Source of the DNA: Hyphochytrium catenoides
Lineage: Eukaryota > Sar > Hyphochytriomycetes > Hyphochytriales > Hyphochytriaceae
Reading direction: 5' to 3'
DNA: 39,281 bases
Assembly: GCA_900088475.1 (NCBI GenBank)
Contig: FLMG01001182.1
Location: 1-39,281 of the forward strand
A program made the translations under genes and the position numbers. Under the pieces are notes generated by a model. It was not told the DNA's origin and ran no database searches. It saw only the letters and a program-made list of their open reading frames with translations. This document shows, one piece after another, positions 22,195 through 35,811 of the stretch (position 1 is its first letter; each line of letters starts with the position of its first letter).

Positions 22195-25100
22195 TTACTG
22201 AGCCTCAGTCTCGTGGCTGCTGCTCTCTTTCGTTTCCTCTGTGCCCTGCAAATGTGGGATCTTAGCTTTAAGCTGGGAGAATTGACAGGCAGAGACAGTT
22301 GGAAAGAGCGGGTATGCTAAAAAGTAGGCTCATAGCCTAGTTTGGAGGTACTGGAAGAGAGAGAGAGGAGCGATAGAGTGAGAGAGAGGACGAGGCAAGA
22401 GCCAGACACAAAGAGAGAATCAAAGAAGCCGGCGACAATGCCTACCTCTCCATTGTTAGGGTCAGTCCCTCTCGCCTGTATATTCCATAGATCGTGGTAT
22501 CTTCCTTTCTTCTGTAAGAGTTCTTGATGCCTTCCAATTTCTTCTATCTTTCCTCCGTCCATCACCACGATCTGGTCCGCCTCTCTCACTGTGGACAGAC
22601 GGTGTGCTATCACCAGCATTGTCCGATTCTTAGAAAGAGTCTGCAAAGCCCTTTGGATTTCCTGAGGAAGGACGAGTTAAGACGAGCTTAGCAGGAAACT
22701 GATAAAGAAGAGTTGATGGGGGCAGTAGAAGAGGTGAGATAGTCACGTTTAAACCTTGATGATAAGACTTGGCAAGAGAGAAAGAAAGATAAGACAAATT
22801 GCCACCCAGAGACAGAGAAAGGAAGACAACTATTGAGAGAAGAGAAGAACAGCACGAGAGATGGTGCCTTGCTGAATAGATGTTAACGCTTCTTAGCAGT
22901 GAAAGAGCCAGGAAGAGACTCCAGTTGCTAACCATTTCGGTGATGCTATCAAGGGCTGAGGTCGCTTCGTCCAGTATCACAATGGGCGGATTCTTCAGTA
23001 GAGTCCTCGCGATGGCTACTCGCTGTTTCTCTCCTCCAGAGAGCTTGAGTCCTCTTTCTCCCACCACCGTGTTCCACTTCTCCGGAAGCGACTCGATGAA
23101 GGGGAGAATCTGCGCCTCTCTGCAAGCGTCTTCCACCTCTTTCTGCGTGGCATCCAACCTCCCGTACTTGATATTGTGGAGAAGAGTATCATTGAACAGC
23201 ACCGTATCCTACAAACAGAGGACAATAAGCACCAGAAAAGGCCACCAAGAGCACGACAAAGAGCCCAAGATATGTTGGGGCTATCCTCTTATGAGTAATA
23301 GCAACAACGCAGAAGTGCCTGCAGTCCCATCATAAGAACGAATAGCAGACACCAGAAAAAATAAGTCCGCTGGAGTGAGAAAGAGAACGTATGGTCTTTA
23401 GCGGGAGGCACCTCGAAGGAAGGCGATCGGAACCGAAAGGAAAAATGAAAGCTAACTCAGTGAGGGAAGTAGCAACGGAATAAAAGAAGGAACGGTTACC
23501 TGAGGAACCACACCAATAGCCATTCGTAGAGACCTCTGTTGCAGGCCTCTCACGTCCTGGTCGTTGACCAGAATAGATCCACTGTGCACGTCATAGAAGC
23601 GAAACAGTAATCGGGAGACAGTCGTTTTCCCGCTCCCTGTGTGTCCTACTAAGGCAGTAATGGTGCCGGGCTTTACGACGAAAGAGACATGCTTCAGGCC
23701 CTTTATCGCAGGCTGTCCTGGGTAGTGGAAGGTCACATCCCGGAACTCTATCTTGGCTCCGCGCCTAGCGTTCTAGAGATAGATAGAGAGGGTTAAAGTT
23801 TGACGGGAGTTGGGACCGCAATGTAGCAGTCCTCCACAGCAACCTCGATGGTGACACAACGACACCAAAGGGCAGATATAGTGACCAAGGAGAAGAGGCT
23901 GCATAGTCCCACATTATAGTGATCGTAACCAAAAGACAGCCCGTCCAAAGGAGGCATGCATCATGGAAGCATCACAAAGAAAAGTGAAGAGGCATCTCCG
24001 AAGCTACTTGCACTAGAATCTGTGCACTGTTTCGCTGTGGTAACTCCCGTTACTCCTCTCGTACATCTCACCTCAAACGAGAGTGGCTTGGCATTTGGCT
24101 CATCCGCTAGATCTGGTCTCTCTGCCAGCAACTCGCTAAGGTTCTGCATGTCAACCAGGGCTTGAATCACGACGTTGTAGATTGTACCTGAACAAGAATG
24201 TGAATACTCGCTCGTTTACAGTCACCGGTCTCCAGACACGGAAGTGTCAGACAGTAGAAGCATTACAGGGGCAAGGACTGGAGGATAACGAAGGGAAGAG
24301 GGAAGGTTCTGACCTAAGAAGTTCAGGGGTTGGAAGAGCTGGTTGAGGTAGACGCTGACAGCCACAAAGCCGCCCACGGTCATGCCATGTTCGTGATCGA
24401 TAACATACGGCGCCGCTGCAATGGCAAGGGCCATAGCGATCGCTGCTTGTACTATCAACTGAGCGGGCACCAAGCAGCAAAGAGATATAAAGTGAGGCTT
24501 CTCTTCGAGAGGTGCAATCTTTTCCCAGGCCTGCCTTAACCTCGCACTTGAAACACCATTCTCAGACTGTTTTCTCTAAGTATGGGCTTTCCTCGCGTTC
24601 TCCACAGGAGTCCTGCCTAAAGTAATTTACTAGCCCGTCATCCTATATGATGCATCTTGGTCTAGAGGATCGGAGATAGTACCTGCTGGCTAGTGTTGAG
24701 TACATTGAGAGAAGCTTGGGTCGAGGTAGAGAACTGCATGTACTTGCGCACCGCCGAGGAGAAGGATTGGATCTCGTACTCCTCATTGGTGAAGTATTTG
24801 ACGGTCTCAAAGTTGGTCAAACTGTCTGTCGCCTGGAGGATAGGACAATAAATTCAAATATATTCCAGGTTGGAGGAGGAGAAAAGCAAGCTCCAGAGAT
24901 GCACGCAGAACCACGGAGGAAGAATGTCTCTGACTGACTAGTAGCAGCAGACACCGCCTCCACAACGTTTTCTGACTATACTACTTCTTAGAGGCATCAG
25001 GTGAGGAAAGAGCAGGTTGATAACGAGGCATTTTTTAGCTGAGGAAGAGGAGAGAAAGCTCAAACCCGTCCACCTTTTCATTGAGCTCGTTGTCATGCTT

Positions 25101-27581
25101 ATTAGTCTCCTCCCGGAACTTCTTCCTCCAAATAGTAAGCTTCACGGTTACGTAGCCATAAAGTGCAAGAGATGCGAAGGCTGCGAACATAAACGGAAGC
25201 ACGGCATCGCGACAGCAACAAGAAGAAGGGTAGCGCATAACGAGACAAGGTTTGTCAATGTTGCCGAATGAGCTCTTTGAAGGCAAGGCGAATGGGTAGG
25301 ATTTTGCCACCTCTTACCAATAATAGAGAGCAGAGGGATCCTAAAGTGAAGAGCAAAGATCACGCAAACGACCAAGCACTCCACTATGGTCGGCATGAGG
25401 AAGAGGAAGAGATAAGTTACGACGTTATTCGCGGCCTGGACGCCTCTATTCATTGACCGAAGAACGTTCCCCATTTTCTAGAGGGAGCAGGAGTTAGTCT
25501 ATGCTTGAAAGACAGGGGAAGACGGAAGGGAAGACAACCCACTGCGAGGTTAAGGTAGGAGGCAAAGAATGACGCTAATTAAGCCCTTACCTTCGTCAGA
25601 TGCCATTGTAGAGACAGTCTGTGGATGTGTGCAAAGGTCTGTGTTGAGGGAGAAAGGGGTGAGCAACAGTGGGAAAGTGAGCACATAAAGCGCAGGTGAA
25701 AGGGGAACTGTCTGCGCACCATCTCTGTTGTCTCAATGAAGGCGGTCTGCTTTACGTCCAGATAAATATAGCTTTGAAGCTCTCTTAGGGCCTTACTGAT
25801 GAATTGCAGGAGACAGAAAGCGAGGACCTAGTAGTCCAGGTGAGGAAAAGGCGTCAGGAAACCGTAAAGGCCAAACACATAACCGTATAGCATGACAAGA
25901 GGCCAAGAACTCAATGGGCTCGCCCCAAGAGACAATCTCCCATCGAGTATCAACAAGACATGAAGATGAGACTCATTCCGACGTCTCAAACTTCCGTGAG
26001 AGGTGATACGTGAAGAGAATTACTCCGGAATGCAAGATAGATCGAAAGGAAGGCTACGACAGAGGTGAAGGAACCATATAGCCTGAACGTTAACGCCAGG
26101 AAATAGTATACGTACCGATCGTTGGCAGAGAGCCAAATCCCCAGTAGTAAGAGCATTAGTTGCTGCGGCCATGTATATAGGAGACACAATGCTGCAGGAC
26201 TTTGCCACCGCAAGGACGAACCACGTACTCATTGCTCTAAACCTAAGGATCGGGCAAGAAACGTATGAAAGTGTTAGCGCTCTCGCTCGAAAGCTTACCG
26301 TCGTAGGAGTGAGACACCGCAGGGTAAACGTGAGGAAGGGATCGTCCAGAAAGTGTAGTCGTCGAGAGATCGGATCGGCTTGAAAGCAAGGCACCACTTC
26401 TTGGCATATATAGGTTTACGGTAAGGAAAGGATAGAGCTTAGACCTATTCTTCCAGCCCCCTGGCCAAAAGTATGGTTTGAGAATGGTGAAGACTTGGGA
26501 GTAGTTGAGCTTCTTCTCATTCTTTCCATCCTCCAGCTCTTCCGCATCCTTCAGACTTCTCCAAAACCTAGAAGGCAACCAGCGTTTCGTTAGTCGCCGT
26601 GGCGCTCCTTACTATCTCCTTTTTACTTTGAACTCCATGCCTCCTCGTCACTCATGATTACCTTGGCTCTGACTCCTTGGCCGTAGATCTGACGTTGGTG
26701 GCTATGTAGATTTCGGAGACCAGTGCGATTACCAGAACCGCTCCAGCGGAGGTATTGCCCCAGCGTTTGAACATAAAAGCTTTGGTTCCCAATAGCACAA
26801 TGACCACTACTAAGTAGAGCAGGCAGGCCTTGGTCCTATAATAAGCTCCTAGCAGAGGAGTATGGAAGAGAGAGCAGAGAGATAGAGTTGGAACAAGATA
26901 AGCATTGAAAAGAGCGTACATAGTCAGACGCACCTGGATTTGAGACGAACATTGCAAGAACTAGGTCGAGCATGACCGTCCCAGCAAGAATATCCGCTAA
27001 AGAATGAGATACGGAGTAGTGCTTCTCCGCCCGAGAGAACCTGTTGATCAGTGCATCAACCAAAGCCTAATGAGCAATGAATGTTGGCTATGATTGATTG
27101 CAATTTGTACCTTGCGAGATCCCAACCATAAGAGTGGAATACCAATAACACTAGCACGATATTCTGCATCAGAGTGAAAGCGAGTAGATGCATTGTCCTC
27201 CTTCGCAGCTGTCGCTTGTGCCGAGCTTCCCATGTTGAGGTCGAAGAAGCCAAGAGGGGTTCTGTATGTTCTGATTCCTTGGACTCTATTTCATCTTGGT
27301 AATGAACATGATGGTGATGGCCGTGGCCTGCCTTCCCCGAGCCGTATGGAGCCATCCCAAGTATCCCTTCTCGTTCTCTGGAAAAACGCACGTCTGCGCT
27401 AAGTCTCTTCCTCGCTCTACGGATACACGACTGTGCGATATCTCTCCGTCTCGCTAGGGATAAAGACGGCGTTGTCTGCTATGATGATTGAGGCATCCAC
27501 GACGCCGAGCTTCAGCCTTTCTTGCGGGCTCAGTGCGATCTTCATCAGACAAATCTTCGATGATGCTCGTTTTTGAGACAT
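22195..27581 (-). CDS. ABCB6: half-size ABC transporter, ABCB6/HMT1-like
   Basis: A membrane exporter of the ABCB6/HMT1/ATM group; members act on porphyrins, glutathione conjugates or phytochelatin-metal complexes at vacuolar, lysosomal or mitochondrial membranes. Exons are: 27581-27421, 27377-27111, 27040-26934, 26848-26662, 26567-26445, 26242-26116, 25971-25879, 25827-25720, 25638-25591, 25477-25318, 25180-25074, 24832-24683, 24458-24314, 24187-24072, 23772-23500, 23208-22933, 22661-22446, 22245-22195. The sum is 2715 nt, or 904 aa. An extra N-terminal membrane region (TMD0) precedes the core. The core has [12 protein letters not shown] and NFETVKYF, and the ATPase has GHTGSGKTT (676-684), [13 protein letters not shown] (780-787), [10 protein letters not shown] and the H-loop His836. 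A first exon ends in phase 2 at a 43-nt intron and joins the frame before the next ATG (27355). The donor at 25879 could instead be at 25897. Exact substrate is not predictable. Confidence 0.92.
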
Positions 27582-28389
27582 GTCCAAGCTTTCTTTCCTA
27601 CATCAACAGCGCCGCGAGATAGTACAATCTCCCGATTTTGGGTGCTTCTGACAGCTTCAATTCGTCCATTAGCAAAAATGTTCAAACTTACCACACCGGC
27701 TGTGCCCGAAATTAACTGTGAATATTACGGTTTGAGCTCCAAACAACTGCAAAGTGTGAGTTTGCCCTATAAATGAACACTGCCAAAAGTATCAGACAAC
27801 TGATTAATTGAGCAATTATTAGATTCGATTATCTCTAAACAAGTTCTTGTACAAGTCAAAAAGATGCAACCAAGGCGGATGGGATACCATGTCCGCGAAA
27901 AGCTAACACTTTCCATTGAGGAGTAGGCCCATCCGCCCTCACGACCTCTCGCTGATCAATCTGCTCAGTGCGTCCCTTCATCTGCTACTTTGAAAAAACA
28001 GCTGTAGCTGTAAAGACAGGGATTAAGCTGATCTGCTGGTTGTGATCTGCTGGAGCGCAACCTCCTCCAGGCGACTGTTACACAGAGCAGCAGAGCTTGG
28101 GCCTGTCGCGCCGCTAGCAGCCGATGGCCGCTTCCAACTGGCGCGGGCGGCTGTTTCCCTTCTTCGCCCTTTGAAGAGAGCGGCGAAGGAGAAGAGAAGG
28201 AGAAGGAAGAACACACCCGTCACAAGACAGAGGGATCGGACCCCTCATACTTTCGGCTTTATAAGTGGCAGCCTTTTGGAGAGAGCTGGAAGGTGCGGAG
28301 GAGACAGAAGCCAATAAGGTGTGCAACGTAGTCCAACGTCAGGTGCGCCCTCGAAGTTCGGCTGTGTTAGCAGGGCAAAGTCTGGGCAC
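27582..28389. promoter_or_regulatory. divergent 5' region between the ABC transporter and PKA
   Basis: No coding region with splice support is seen between the transporter start and the gap before PKA. A TATA-like TTTATAAG at about 28258 lies in GC-rich DNA upstream of PKA, and a TATAAA at about 27769 is in AT-rich DNA. Neither is more than a weak candidate. Noncoding 5' exons of PKA may be here. Confidence 0.4.
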
Positions 28390-28502
28390 NNNNNNNNNNN
28401 NNNNNNNNNNNNNNNNNNNNNNNNNNNNNNNNNNNNNNNNNNNNNNNNNNNNNNNNNNNNNNNNNNNNNNNNNNNNNNNNNNNNNNNNNNNNNNNNNNNN
28501 NN
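28390..28502. other. assembly gap (113 N) at the 5' end of the PKA gene
   Basis: The visible PKA frame is already open at the first base after the gap, so the gap probably holds its start codon or an upstream splice junction. Confidence 0.95.
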
Positions 28503-30034
28503 GCACCCAACCCGGCTGAGGCAGCACCTGCTGCACCAGTCAAATCTGGGATGCCCAATGGCGTCTCAAGAAAGCTTCCCACTCCTCTCTCTATCAATGA
28601 CTTCGAGATGGGCGTCACCTTAGGTACTGGTTCCTTTGGAAGAGTGAAGTTTGCCACACACACTGTAAGTGATATGAAAGATGGCATCATCAGTAGACAG
28701 AGCTCTAAGGCGTTTGCCCTTATGCCTTTATAGACCACGAAGACTCACTGGGCTATAAAAATGCTAAAGAAGTCGGAGGTTATCCGACTGCAGCAGGTAC
28801 AACACCGTGATAAACCTCGCTAGTCCACGTAAAAGCCTCTCTTTTCCTTTCCTTTGCGGCGCAAGTCGTTTACTCTGACGTGTTCCCTCGCTCTCGCACC
28901 CACAAATCCTTCCGATGATGCTGACTGTACGTTCCTTTGACAGGTTGAACACATGCTTAGCGAGAAGAATATTTTGGCTTCGTTAGACCATCCATTCATC
29001 GTCAATCTAGCAGGGACCTTTCAAGGTGACTTGTACTTCTGTTTCCCAGTAGTCTCTTGTGCCTCGTTCTCTTCCTCTAAGATAAGGTCGTACTGGCACT
29101 TGTTATAGACTAAGACTCTCTCTCTCTTTCCGTTGTCCCTTTCTTTCTCCGAACGGCAAAAGATCCTCGCTCGTTGTACATGGTACTGGAGTACGTTGTG
29201 GGCGGAGAGTTCTTCACTCACCTGCGTAAGGCCGGGCGCTTTGACAACAATACGGCCAAGTTCTATTCCGCTCAGGTCGTCCTAATTTTTGAGTACTTGC
29301 ATGGCCGGGACTACATCTACCGGGACCTCAAGCCTGAGAATCTTCTCTTGGACGAGGTGGGATACCTAAAGATCACGGATTTTGGCTTCGCGAAGCTCGT
29401 TGCCTTCAAGACGTACACCCTTTGCGGAACTCCAGAATATATTGCTCCGGAAGTACTTCTTAATAAGGGCCATGGCAAGGTAACGAGGAGCGAGACGCGA
29501 CCTTGAAGTATATGTACTAGTGGGTCCATGCTAATGAAGATTGAGCAAAGGGAGAGGAACAGGGAGACAGTATGAAGGGAGAGACATAAGTAATGCGCCA
29601 CTAACATCGTCACAACACTTTTTCAGGGCGTCGATTGGTGGACCTTAGGAATCCTTGTCTTCGAGATGCTTGCCGGACAGCCTCCCTTCGTAGACGACGA
29701 TCCTATGGGCATTTACCAGCAGATCCTAGCAGGGAAAGTCTCTTTCCCACGCTTCTTTGATCGCAATGCAAAGTCTCTAATCAAGAAGCTCCTCACTGCG
29801 GATCTTACGAAGAGATTTGGCTGTCTGAAGGCTGGAGCAGTGGACATTAAAAAGCACAAGTGGTATGCGGGCTTAGATTGGGATAAACTCCTAGAGAAAG
29901 GACTCGCTGCGCCAGTGGTGCCAAAAGTTGCATCTTCCTCGGATACTTCTAACTTTGATCCTTACCCGGAAAGTCAAGAAGAAGCACCTCTTCCTGTCTA
30001 CCCTGGAGGAAAGGACTGCTTTGTAGACTTCTAA
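28503..30034 (+). CDS. cAMP-dependent protein kinase catalytic subunit (5' end in gap)
   Basis: A Ser/Thr kinase of the AGC family, PKA branch; it is held inactive by regulatory subunits until cAMP binds them. Visible exons are 28503-28664, 28734-28796, 28944-29025, 29163-29479 and 29627-30034, encoding 343 aa. After an Ala/Pro-rich N terminus the kinase domain shows the glycine loop GTGSFGRV, the lysine motif [21 protein letters not shown], the activation loop YTLCGTPEY and GVDWWTLG. The C-terminal tail has SSSDTSNFD and ends in FVDF, the FxxF hydrophobic motif of PKA. Every key catalytic residue is present. Introns are 69 to 147 nt. The ATG at 28551 could be the start, but the frame is open back to the gap, so the true start is probably missing. 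Confidence 0.93.
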
Positions 30035-30869
30035 AGGTTCCAGTTCTCGCTCTTACTAGGAATACTACTTTCCCGGTGCGACAGCTTTCGTAAAGAACAG
30101 TTGGATATGAGAGAGAGAGAAAAAAGGAGAGAGAAGAGGATAAGAAGAGAGATTGAGAGCTGTTAGAAGTGGTACGGTTAGACCCAAGTGATGCTATTCT
30201 CCCTTGCATATATGGCTCTAGAGCGCCCTGCGATGCTGGGGAGGGGGTCAATAAGTTGAAAGGCTATGTGCCTTTCTTTCTGGAAGAGACTGTAATCTGT
30301 TTATTTGTTGTGCCCTTTACCGCTACTAATGACGATAAATATGCCAAAAGAACATTCAAACCTGCAAAATGACTGATAGTTCGCCACCGAGTTATCAGGC
30401 TTGGACTGCGTGACGTAGGGCTATGCTAGATTTAGAAGGCTCATATCTTGATTATGATTAACACTCTCCGCTCGTGCACCTCTGCGTCGATGTGGGAGCA
30501 CGTACGCATAGATCGGGGTACCCTATCTTTATTTTTCGAGAGTGCTACTTTGAAGCAGGCTCCAGTGGCCTTGAGGGAGAACATGACTGTACGAAGCTTC
30601 AAGTCAGTTAGCGAAGGAGAACATGACTGTACGAAGCTTCGGAGAACATTTTCTCCTTAACCAGACAACTGAATGATGCTCTTAATGGGTTCTCTCTCGC
30701 TCTCCCTCCTCGTTTTCCATCTCTGTCTCTACTAATGTCTATTTACTTTTCAATGAGTTCCTCAGTTGCTTGAACACGTATACAGACAGAAAGGGCTGGG
30801 ATTTATCCCTTATTTATAAAGAGCCATAGCCTAGCTCTATGGTCCCTTACCCTTCCAGCTAAGCTAAGC
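30035..30869. other. 3' intergenic region between PKA and the elongase
   Basis: A convergent 835-bp space. It holds a short GA-rich patch (about 30110-30155), a 25-bp direct repeat and AT-rich 3' flanks. No gene is seen. Confidence 0.55.
30576..30640 (+). repeat. 25-bp perfect direct repeat, 40-bp period
   Basis: The 25-mer starting GGAGAACATGACTGTACGAA occurs at 30576-30600 and again at 30616-30640, separated by 15 bp. A third, partial copy (GGAGAACAT) follows directly at 30641. It looks like a local tandem duplication in 3' intergenic DNA. Confidence 0.95.
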
Positions 30870-32099
30870 CTATTCAACCTTCTTTCTGGTGGCACCTGCA
30901 GGCTTGCGTACGTAGCTGTTGATGAAGAAATTCAAGAACAACCAGAAGAGAGACTGTATGTAGATGAGGTAGGCGACGGTGACGCGGCTAGGGAAGGTCT
31001 GGCATCCAGTGTAGATCATATAAATGGCCTGGGCGTTCATAGTAAGGAACTGGATCATCTGCATGGAAGTCAGATACTTCTTCCACCAGATGTTCTTGGT
31101 ATGCATAGCGACGAAGTAGTAGGTATACATCACAGTGTGAATGAAGCCATTCAGCACAATCGTGAGGTAGATATCTCCATCATAGCCGGTGCGAAGGTTA
31201 AGCCAATAGATCTGCAATAGTTGGGTGAGCCAGAGGGATTATGGCTTTCAAATGGAGGGAGAGACAAGGTGCTTGAAAAGGAAGGTAGCTAGAGTAAGAC
31301 ATTCCATACACCTGAAAGCATAAAAGTGGGATGCCAGGAAAGGCTCTTTCCCAGGAGGACCGGAGCAGTTTGGTCTATCGTGATGAGGGCACGCCTTATG
31401 ACTACGCGTGCGGGTCTTACCGAGAAGATAGTGGCGTGGTGGTAAACGTGAAGAAAGCTCAGCTGGTTCCACTTCTTGCCAAAGATGATGAAGACGGTGT
31501 CTAAGAAGTCGAAGATCTTTGAGATGTAGAAGAGCCAGAGAACGTTGCCGAGAGGAGGGTTCTCATAGTTGAAAGCATTGCAAGGCCTCATAGTGAACCC
31601 CTGCGAGGGAAAAGGTAAGTGGCCTCGCTTTCGAGAGTAAACTTGTATGCGTTCATACATTGCGGTACGCTTGGACTCCTGCTTCCACTGCCATATAAGA
31701 GCAGAGGATAATCTGAGCCGGGTTGTAGAGGAATTGGAGCCAACGAAGGTTGATCGGCTTGATAAAGTCAAGCCTCATGATACTCTGCTCTCATGTTTGG
31801 CGGTCAAACGTCATAGAAGCATTCCGTTTTTTGAAAGGACATTACTTACCGTGCCAACTACGACGAAGAGGAGATAAGCAATGACGATCAACAGAGCTTG
31901 GTCCAAGGAGGCTAGGGGGTAGTCCTGCAACAGGCACTATGTCAATATTCATTGCGAGGTCTAACGAGGCGAATAAACCGCCTACCTTGGTGGGGGAGAC
32001 ATCAGTCAGCCCCTTTGGATCGACATAGTGGAATATCTTCTCAGAAGCGCTATCGCTCCACTGCTTGAAGACCGCATAGGCTTTCTCAACGTTCTCCAT
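30870..32099 (-). CDS. ELO-family very-long-chain / PUFA elongase
   Basis: The condensing enzyme (3-ketoacyl-CoA synthase) of microsomal fatty-acid elongation in the ER membrane. Exons are 32099-31986, 31924-31850, 31784-31659, 31600-31421 and 31211-30870 (837 nt, 278 aa). ELO signatures in order are: YNPAQIILCSYM, NYENPPLGNVLWLFYISK, KIFDFLDT (133-140), the histidine box HVYHH (156-160), NGFIHTVMYTYY (186-197), and the TSMQMIQF motif. Several hydrophobic membrane segments are evident. The C terminus is RKKVE, which fits a dilysine (KKxx) ER-retrieval signal. HVYHH rather than HWYHH points to the polyunsaturated or very-long-chain acyl group rather than the ELOVL6 type, but chain-length and double-bond preference cannot be read off. 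Introns of 58 to 65 nt separate the first four exons. The last is 209 nt. Confidence 0.95.
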
Positions 32100-32606
32100 G
32101 TCGGCTTGAGGGAATCGGGCACTTTCGCCGATCTATTCTTCCACTAAGCCGAGCTTCAACAAAGTCTGGTCCTTCTTCTGTTCGGAACTTGAAGACTGCA
32201 CCTTCAGGCTAGTACGATCTCCTCCGCTTGGGCTGCGAGAGTGCTATCAATCTCCCAGAGAGCTGGCCTGCGCTGGTTGAGCTGAGCTGGCTGCTTGCCT
32301 TGTCTGCCCCCATCATCTGTTGTCCAATGATGTTGATGATGCCACACCTTCCCCTTCACAGACAATCAGAAAGAAAACTTTCTCGTTGATGTGAGGCTAT
32401 GCTAGCCCTACGCAAGATACAGAATATGATATCCCCATCCAAGGTCTATTCCTTATTTAGTAAATCTCTATTCATAATCGGTAAATCCGAGATTTTTTCC
32501 ATAAAAGATACTATCCCCGAATACAGCGGAAACAAACACCTGGCGAGGACGACTACACACCAGAGCACTCTCTAATCTCTAGTATAGACTTTTTTCCTAA
32601 ATCAGA
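32100..32606. other. upstream region of the elongase; no gene seen
   Basis: Contains the elongase 5' flank and an AT-rich stretch (about 32440-32520). No coding-like frame with splice support is seen. Confidence 0.5.
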
Positions 32607-33469
32607 CTATGATACTCCTTTCCGATTATCAGCTTTGTAAGGATGCCCAAAATGGGCCTGCCCTTCTATTTTGCGCACTGATTCTGAATGAGTGTAAGTT
32701 CCTTTAGAATTTGGAGGATGGGTGGGCACTTTCCTTTCAGCGTCACTTGGCAGTGTGAAGAGAGAATGGATATCCTGCTCTGGAAGTGGGTATGGTGGCA
32801 CCAGAGTCATGAGGGTTACATCTCAGAAGAAAGAAGGAAGTGGATGGGCCACTCCTCTACTGCACGAGGAGCAAACTAATACGCCGCTCCTACTCCTCAA
32901 AATGACAGCTTGTCAGCCTATATCACTGAAGTAGTAATATCAATCCTACATAAGAATGCGGGGCTTGACATCAAGTTGAGCTTTCGCGGGTTATTGCACT
33001 CTTGCTTCAACCATCTAGCCTCACTCTGTCTTTTAGGTCAGTGACTTCTCCTTTGCCTTTGACGGTTATCGTGCAAAATAGCGTGTGTCTCATGTGCTCT
33101 GTCTGCCACTTGCTTGCTGTTCTGGGTAGGCGACAAGGGCTGGGACAAAAGAAGCGCCACCTCTTACTTACACTCAGCATAACCCTGACCGTATCCCTTA
33201 CATATTCTGTCTCCTTCGTCTTGGTTAAAACCCTAGTAACCATAGAGATCATATGACTTCAAGGCGTATCTCTCTCGTGTTCTGTCTTGTGGCAGAACCC
33301 CAAGCTCGTTACATAGGAAGAAGGAAGCACCAGCTTCCCTTTTGACCTGCTCTTTCAATGCCTGGTTGACAGCTGTTCGGCTCCAACGGCGGCGGCCCGA
33401 GTGAAGCAGAGAAATCCATCGGCCGCGGATCCTTGGTCGCCAAGCCCGTGCGATGCTAAGCACCAGAAG
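32607..33469 (-). CDS. candidate two-exon gene, unknown
   Basis: The 3' exon, 32821-32607, follows a strong pyrimidine-rich acceptor (TTCTTCTGAG) and encodes a Pro/His/Lys-rich C terminus (VPPYPLPEQDIHSLFTLPSD, then a hydrophilic tail). Its antisense is tryptophan-rich, as expected for the shadow of a proline-rich coding strand. An upstream segment, about 33469-33241, is open, Arg-rich and then mixed (NQALKEQVKREAGASFFLCN). Its end, TAT G|GTTACT, is phase 1, matching the phase-1 acceptor. The implied intron (419 nt) is longer than others here, so a middle exon may be missed. No start codon is identified. The basic N-terminal part could be a mitochondrial presequence, but no family is recognised. 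Confidence 0.3.
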
Positions 33470-33779
33470 CTAACCCCTACCCCATAACGAAAGGCCGCAG
33501 CAACATCTCAAATTCTCTATTAAAGAAGGCATATAGAGGAGAGGCAGAGAGAACGGAAGGAAGCAGGGGAAAGCTGACCGGAAGCCAGCTACTGCTGGGG
33601 AGCCATTTGAAGGAAGCAAAGCCTCAAGGACACAATGTCATTGCTCCTTTAGCCTATCGGGTTCCTGGTATCTCTCTTGAGAGGACGGAGAGCTACTTAG
33701 GAACTAGGAATTATATGATTTTCGAGTAACCTCGCCGCCAAGGAAGACCCCTTTCTGTCTACTATACCCGGCAGCGGCC

Positions 33780-35811
<2,032 letters not shown>

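Noticed and set aside
27111-27391. Transporter start at 27391
   Set aside because: There is no ATG there (the codon is GTG), and a spliced upstream ATG at 27581 restores the frame with proper signals.
32688-32934. Plus-strand tryptophan-rich frames
   Set aside because: The many Trp codons are the antisense of Pro codons in the minus-strand candidate exon, so these are probably shadows.
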